Positions 59,592-64,000 of a DNA stretch of 64,000 nucleotides are shown in pieces. The position numbers were made by a program, and so were the translations under genes. Position 1 is the first letter of the stretch. The number at the start of each line of letters is the position of its first letter. The notes under the pieces are model-generated. The model was given only the letters and a program-made list of their open reading frames with translations. It had not been told where the DNA came from and ran no database searches. Location: positions 36,356,708-36,420,707 of the forward strand of contig CM040127.1 of NCBI GenBank assembly GCA_022559845.1, written 5' to 3'. This DNA comes from Amorphophallus konjac. Taxonomy: Eukaryota > Streptophyta > Magnoliopsida > Alismatales > Araceae.

Positions 59592-61840
59592 CAGAACTCA
59601 TAATGCCCGTACCTCGTACTGAATGCAGTCTTCTCCACATCGGACTCGCGAATTCTCAGCTGATAGTAACCGGACCGCAAATCAATCCGCGAGAACACCC
59701 GCGCAGACTGAAGTTGGTCGAACAAATCATCAATCCGCGGCAACGGATACTTGTTCTTAATGGTCACTTCATTCAGCTGCCGATAGTCAATGCATAGCCG
59801 CAGACTACCGTCCTTCTTCTTCACAAACAACACGGGCGCACCCCAAGGGGAAAAGCTCGGACGAATGTACCCCTTGGCCAACAGTTCCTGCAACTGCGCC
59901 CTCAGCTCCCTCAACTCAGCGGGGGCCATACGGTAGGGAGCCTTCGCCAAAGGTCCCGTACCAGGTACAACCTCGATCACGAAATCGATCTCCCGCTGGG
60001 GAGGTAATCCAGGCAACTCCTCAGGAAAAACATCGGGAAACTCGCACACCACCGCAATGTCCTCGACATTCGGCTCCATCCGGTCAGACACAACCACAGA
60101 CGCGAGAAAACCCTGACAACCTGAATCAAGCAATCGACGGGCTCGAATAGCAGAGATAAGGAATCGAGAAGAGGTGGAACGGATACCTTGGAAATAGAAG
60201 GTCCTCTTGCTCGGATGCTGGAAGTAGACCCTCTTCATCCCACAATCCACCACCGCTCCATGAGTCTCGAGCCAATCCATGCCTAGAATCACGTCGTAAT
60301 CCCGAAGCTGCAATGCATACAACCTGCCTGGCATACTCCGCCCATCGATCCACACCGGAACCTGGTCGAAGCAATACGGAGTGACCATAAAGTCACCCGA
60401 AGGCAACTCCACTGCCAAATCACAGGACAACTGGGTCACCGGCTCCTCGACGCTCGACGCGAAATCCTCCGAAATAAACGAATGAGACGCGCCAGAATCA
60501 AATAAAACCCGAGCCGCACAACCCAAAATCTGAACGGTACCTTCCACGAGCTGCGACGCCACTGCCTCTGCCCTGGTCAAGTGCGTGATCTGGCCACGAG
60601 CCCTCTGCCTGCCTCCCACACTAGCTGACCTGGGTAGCGGCGGATACTGTCCCTGCTGCTGCTGCTGCTGGGGAACCTGCTGCTGCGGCGGCCTCTGAGG
60701 ACAGTCACGCGCCATGTGCCCTGGCTGGTCACACCGAAAACAGATGATCGGCGCCGTGCACTGCCTGCCTGGGTGGGTACCACCACACCGTGGACAAGGT
60801 CCTCGCGATCCACCCACTGATCCCTGACGCTGCAAAGGAATCGGCTGCTGTACACTGCCCGATGAAGCTTGCCCTTGATCCTTGGGCTTCTTACGGAAAC
60901 CCTTCTTCAAGAACTTCTTGACCTTCGAGCTAAAAGACGCAGATCCTGTCACTGAAGCTGCCGATGCCGGTACTCCTGAACCACCCGACGCATGCTGGAA
61001 GAAACCCTGCTGCTGGGTAGCCGACTGCTGGCTGCGACCTGACAAAGACTGCCCCTGGCTGATCGGTCCTCGAGTCCTCTGCATATCCATCTCCAAGGAA
61101 ATCGCAACACGAGACGCCGTCTCTAGATCAGTGGCCCCATTCGCGATCAAGTGGTGCCTCAGCTCCAACCTCAAGCCCTGCACAAACTGCGTGGTCCTCA
61201 CCCTCTCATGCTCCATGATATGAGGTGCATACCGACCCAGCTCGACAAATCGGGCCCTATACTGCAACACGGACATGTCACCCTGCACCAGCTCCAGAAA
61301 CTCCCGCATCCGCTGCGTAGCAACGACGTCTGGACAGTACGTACGCTCGAAAGCACTGACAAAGTCACCCCACTCGACCTGCTCAAGTGGACGAAACTGA
61401 AAGGACGTCTTCCACTCGGAAGACCACCACCTCCGAGCCGTACCCTGCAACTGGTTGTAGGCCAACCCCACTCTGTCCTCGGCAGTACTCTTCGCAGAAC
61501 TGAACACCCGCTCCATCTCATCGAGCCAATCACGAGCCGCATCAGGGTCTGCCTGGCCGCTAAAGTAAGGTGGATGGAACTGCATGAAGTCCCTCACCGC
61601 TCGGCCTGGCCCACCCCTAGCTGACGAGCCCTCAACAGCCTCTCCGCCAAACTGCTGAGACATGAGATGGTACATGCCACGGAAGAAATCCTCGGCCCCC
61701 GGAGCCCTCGCAGCATCCGCGGCCTCGGTAGCTCCCGGAACTCTGCTATGCTCCTCCTGGTCCCTCTGGACCCCCTGCTGGATCTCCTGACCTCCAGCCG
61801 ACTGCCCCTGCTGAGAGCGAGAACTCCTCCTCGGCGCCAT
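59588..61840 (-). CDS. Gag, protease and N-terminal reverse transcriptase of the Tekay element
   Basis: 750 residues from [11 protein letters not shown]; the frame is open a further 49 codons upstream, but this Met matches the gag start of the decayed element. Gag domain about 85-255 ([19 protein letters not shown]). Basic region 305-320 ([15 protein letters not shown]) may aid RNA binding. Cys/His cluster 349-361 and CCHC knuckle 367-380. Aspartic protease DSGASHSFI at 448-456. RT begins near 640 with [16 protein letters not shown] and includes catalytic D720 ([13 protein letters not shown]). The frame ends early at RYGHYEFW, where one base is missing at about 59592 compared with the same site in the decayed element; the next segment continues in another frame. 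Confidence 0.94.
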   Translation of the reverse strand: MAPRRSSRSQQGQSAGGQEIQQGVQRDQEEHSRVPGATEAADAARAPGAEDFFRGMYHLMSQQFGGEAVEGSSARGGPGRAVRDFMQFHPPYFSGQADPDAARDWLDEMERVFSSAKSTAEDRVGLAYNQLQGTARRWWSSEWKTSFQFRPLEQVEWGDFVSAFERTYCPDVVATQRMREFLELVQGDMSVLQYRARFVELGRYAPHIMEHERVRTTQFVQGLRLELRHHLIANGATDLETASRVAISLEMDMQRTRGPISQGQSLSGRSQQSATQQQGFFQHASGGSGVPASAASVTGSASFSSKVKKFLKKGFRKKPKDQGQASSGSVQQPIPLQRQGSVGGSRGPCPRCGGTHPGRQCTAPIICFRCDQPGHMARDCPQRPPQQQVPQQQQQQGQYPPLPRSASVGGRQRARGQITHLTRAEAVASQLVEGTVQILGCAARVLFDSGASHSFISEDFASSVEEPVTQLSCDLAVELPSGDFMVTPYCFDQVPVWIDGRSMPGRLYALQLRDYDVILGMDWLETHGAVVDCGMKRVYFQHPSKRTFYFQGIRSTSSRFLISAIRARRLLDSGCQGFLASVVVSDRMEPNVEDIAVVCEFPDVFPEELPGLPPQREIDFVIEVVPGTGPLAKAPYRMAPAELRELRAQLQELLAKGYIRPSFSPWGAPVLFVKKKDGSLRLCIDYRQLNEVTIKNKYPLPRIDDLFDQLQSARVFSRIDLRSGYYQLRIRESDVEKTAFSTRYGHYEFW

Positions 61841-61991
61841 CCTCGCTCCTGAAGCACAAGACAGAAAACACGGAAACGGCAATGTCAGAATAAAACACGC
61901 GGTGCCCAATGCCAGCGTCACATGTACATCATCGTTGTGGACTAGTGGACCAATACAATCACCTATGATTCTCATGTAATTCCACAACCGC

Positions 61992-62003
61992 GCTCTGATA
62001 CCA
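61992..62003 (-). other. Tekay primer-binding site, initiator tRNA-Met type
   Basis: Minus-strand TGGTATCAGAGC two bases inside the 5' LTR. Confidence 0.92.
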
Positions 62004-62005
62004 GC

Positions 62006-64000
62006 TGTAACGACCCGAGAATCCGATTACCGGGAAGGCCCGATAACCCGAGACTCGTACCGCCACCCACGAGTCCGAAGACTCGGAAGGGTTAAAAGGA
62101 TGGTGTGGAAACTACATAAGTATCACAAATAATTGCAGAAATTAAACAGTTATAATATTAAGCAGGAAATAAATTAACAATTTACATGGTCCCCAATAAA
62201 GAACAATAATAACAGCAGTCCACGACTAGTACAGTGACAAGAAAGAAAAGTACAGCTACACGGGGCATCCTCCGGCTCTGACCTCTGGCACTACCTCTGG
62301 GCACCCGCACCACGCTGCGCTCCTGACGCGCTCCCCGAAGGTGGCGCCTCACCTGAAACACGGTGAAAACACGCAGGGAATGAGTCTCAGAACAAGACTC
62401 AGTAGGGATCACTCGAACCCTACCTCGAAAAACGAGAAACCACTACTCTAGCGGTAGGAAAGTACCTCGGAAAGGAAAGCCCTGTACTCTACAGAACTAG
62501 ACCCTACGGCACGCAAACCGACACACGTGCCACGGTACGAGAAGACCGAAACTCAACGGTCGAACCGTAAAACCCGAAGGTCGGAAACACACGACTGACA
62601 GTCTAACACTCCGTACTCGACAGGAGTACCACCCACTAGAAGCACAGCCGGTAGCGTCCCCTGACGTCTTACACCGCACCGCAGGTGAACCGCCTGACGT
62701 GGTAGGTCCTACCCGAGGCGCGAACACCGTACAAGTAACCACAAACAAGTGACTAGCTGGGGTCACGCCCGTCGACGTGGGTCCAACCGCCCCCAACCAC
62801 GTGTGCACACACAGACCACGCGTCCTAGGTCTGGCCCTCTGACCGGTTTTCCCCCGCAGCCGGACTCTGGCTACGACGAGGGGCCTACGGTAACCGGTCC
62901 ACAAACCGTCTCGAAAGGTGGGTGCCCGTACACCACTCCCAGGTGAGACCAGCACCTCGTACTGGTGGGCTACGACTAGTGGAGGGTCACTGAAGGAGTA
63001 GACTCTCGAGTCAACGGAAAACAACGTCCGAAACCGACAACGTGTGGGAATCACCCCACGCACCAGCCCCGTCGCACGGTGACCATGGTCGGAAAAGAAA
63101 CAGACGCATTGCCCACGGTCAAACGCCTAACCGAGGCAAACGGGACTTCCGGACACCAAAAACACGGTCACGGAACTCCACGGGGTGCCCGGGACGCACA
63201 CACGGCCCAAGGGGAACACCCAACAACGAACCAAATCGCGCTAGGGCCACCTAGCGCGACAGGGCATGTCGCGCTAGGGTCCCCTAGCGCAACAAGGGTT
63301 GTCGCGCTATGGCCCCATAGCGCGACACGGACCATCGCGCTAGGGATACCTAGCGCGACAGGGACCATCGCGCTAGGTCCTCCTAGCGCGACAATGATGA
63401 TCGCGCTAGGGCCCCATAGCGCGACATGAACCGCCAAACTGTTCATCTTCTCCGATGAACGCGCTCGGTCGGGGCAGCGCGACCTCCAAGAACGCGCTAC
63501 TGGAGTATAGCGCGTTCTCAGTCCGCGGCCGAAAATGGTAAGAACGCCCAAAAAACCCAACCACGCCCCCATACCTCCATAGGAGAGGGGGAAAACAAAG
63601 GGGAAGACCCCTGGGGACCCCTAGCATGATTCTAGGCCCTCAAAACACGAATCCATGCATTGAATCCATAGATCGGGCGAGCTCTCCCCAAATCATGGAA
63701 AAACCCAAAAACGCTCAAATGATCCCCTCTCGGCCTCCCCGCGGCCTATAAATCACGGAAAAGAACGGCATGAGGCTAAGGAACGTCACCCTACCTCAAT
63801 GGAGCGAATGCTCCGCCGAATCGATCACGAATCACGAAGAATGCTCGAAGCTTCACGAACTCCCCACGCTTCCCACGCTCGCCGCACGCCCACGAGATCG
63901 CCTCACCGTCGCCCACGCGTCCGCGCCGTCGCCCCGCCGCCGTCCGTAGCCGGAGAGGGGCTCGCCACGTCCGAATGGGAGAGAGGGAGAGAGAGGGGGC
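62006..64000 (-). repeat. Tekay 5' LTR, partial
   Basis: Matches 54704 onward; by comparison it should end near 64412 outside the window. It holds the second copy of the palindrome array at 63236-63518. Confidence 0.95.
63236..63518 (-). repeat. 33-bp palindrome array in Tekay 5' LTR
   Basis: Same array as 55934-56216 with one visible substitution (near 63427) just outside the last regular stem. Confidence 0.92.

Larger units (their letters stand above)
54704..64000 (-). mobile_element. Young Ty3/gypsy Tekay/Del chromovirus, right LTR cut by window end
   Basis: Minus-strand element with 3' LTR 54704-57110, polypurine tract 57111-57122, gag-pol 57178-61840, primer-binding site 61992-62003 and 5' LTR from 62006 past the window end. 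Gene order gag-PR-RT-RH-IN with a C-terminal chromodomain identifies a chromovirus of the Tekay/Del clade. Over the 1995 bp available the two LTRs differ at about five substitutions and one indel (about 99.7 percent identical), so insertion was very recent. The coding region is full length but has two single-base frameshifts. Confidence 0.96.

Overview
This window is angiosperm nuclear DNA, dominated by retrotransposons. The evidence is chromodomain Ty3/gypsy elements primed by initiator tRNA-Met, a hAT transposon with an intron-containing transposase, MITEs, a two-exon plant proline-rich protein gene with a very long intron, and AT-rich intergenic DNA with (TA)n and (GA)n tracts. No rRNA, tRNA or bacterial-type gene was seen. 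The species cannot be fixed from sequence alone.
Layout. 1-4189: decayed minus-strand Ty3/gypsy (Tekay/Del type) element running off the left edge and ending in a 64-bp LTR remnant. 4378-6283: duplicated promoter and first exon (copy B) of a plant gene. 9246-25175: the plant gene itself (copy A, minus strand), with exon 1 at 25083-25175, exon 2 at 9246-10391, and a 14.7-kb intron holding a CCHC-type retro-pseudogene and a 5.8-kb insertion with an LTR-type element nested in it. 25.5-31 kb: AT-rich intergenic DNA with a foldback element, a hAT MITE (perfect 8-bp target duplication) and a Tourist-like candidate. 31-36.4 kb: LTR-like blocks, including an apparently perfect 1435-bp tandem duplication. 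36414-46054: complete 9.6-kb non-autonomous LTR element (LARD) with 3.36-kb LTRs and target duplication GACAT. 46.1-49.9 kb: gag zinc-knuckle remnant and another LTR-like block. 49893-54089: complete hAT transposon with target duplication GCAAAAAC and an uninterrupted 696-residue transposase in three exons. 54704-64000: young Tekay-type element running off the right edge, with gag-pol broken only by two single-base frameshifts.
How the parts relate. The LARD has no recognisable gag-pol but shares LTR ends, U3 sequence, primer-binding site and polypurine tract with the coding Tekay element, so it is best read as a parasite of that family; its leader resembles that of the decayed element at 1-4189. 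The most unusual signal is that LARD and Tekay LTRs carry, at the same distance downstream of the TATA box, arrays of short palindromes about 31-33 bp long whose stems are unrelated in sequence. A third LTR-like block at 47.6-48.3 kb has an analogous array with yet another stem, there upstream of its TATA box. The only non-transposon gene supported is the proline-rich protein gene and its partial duplicate.
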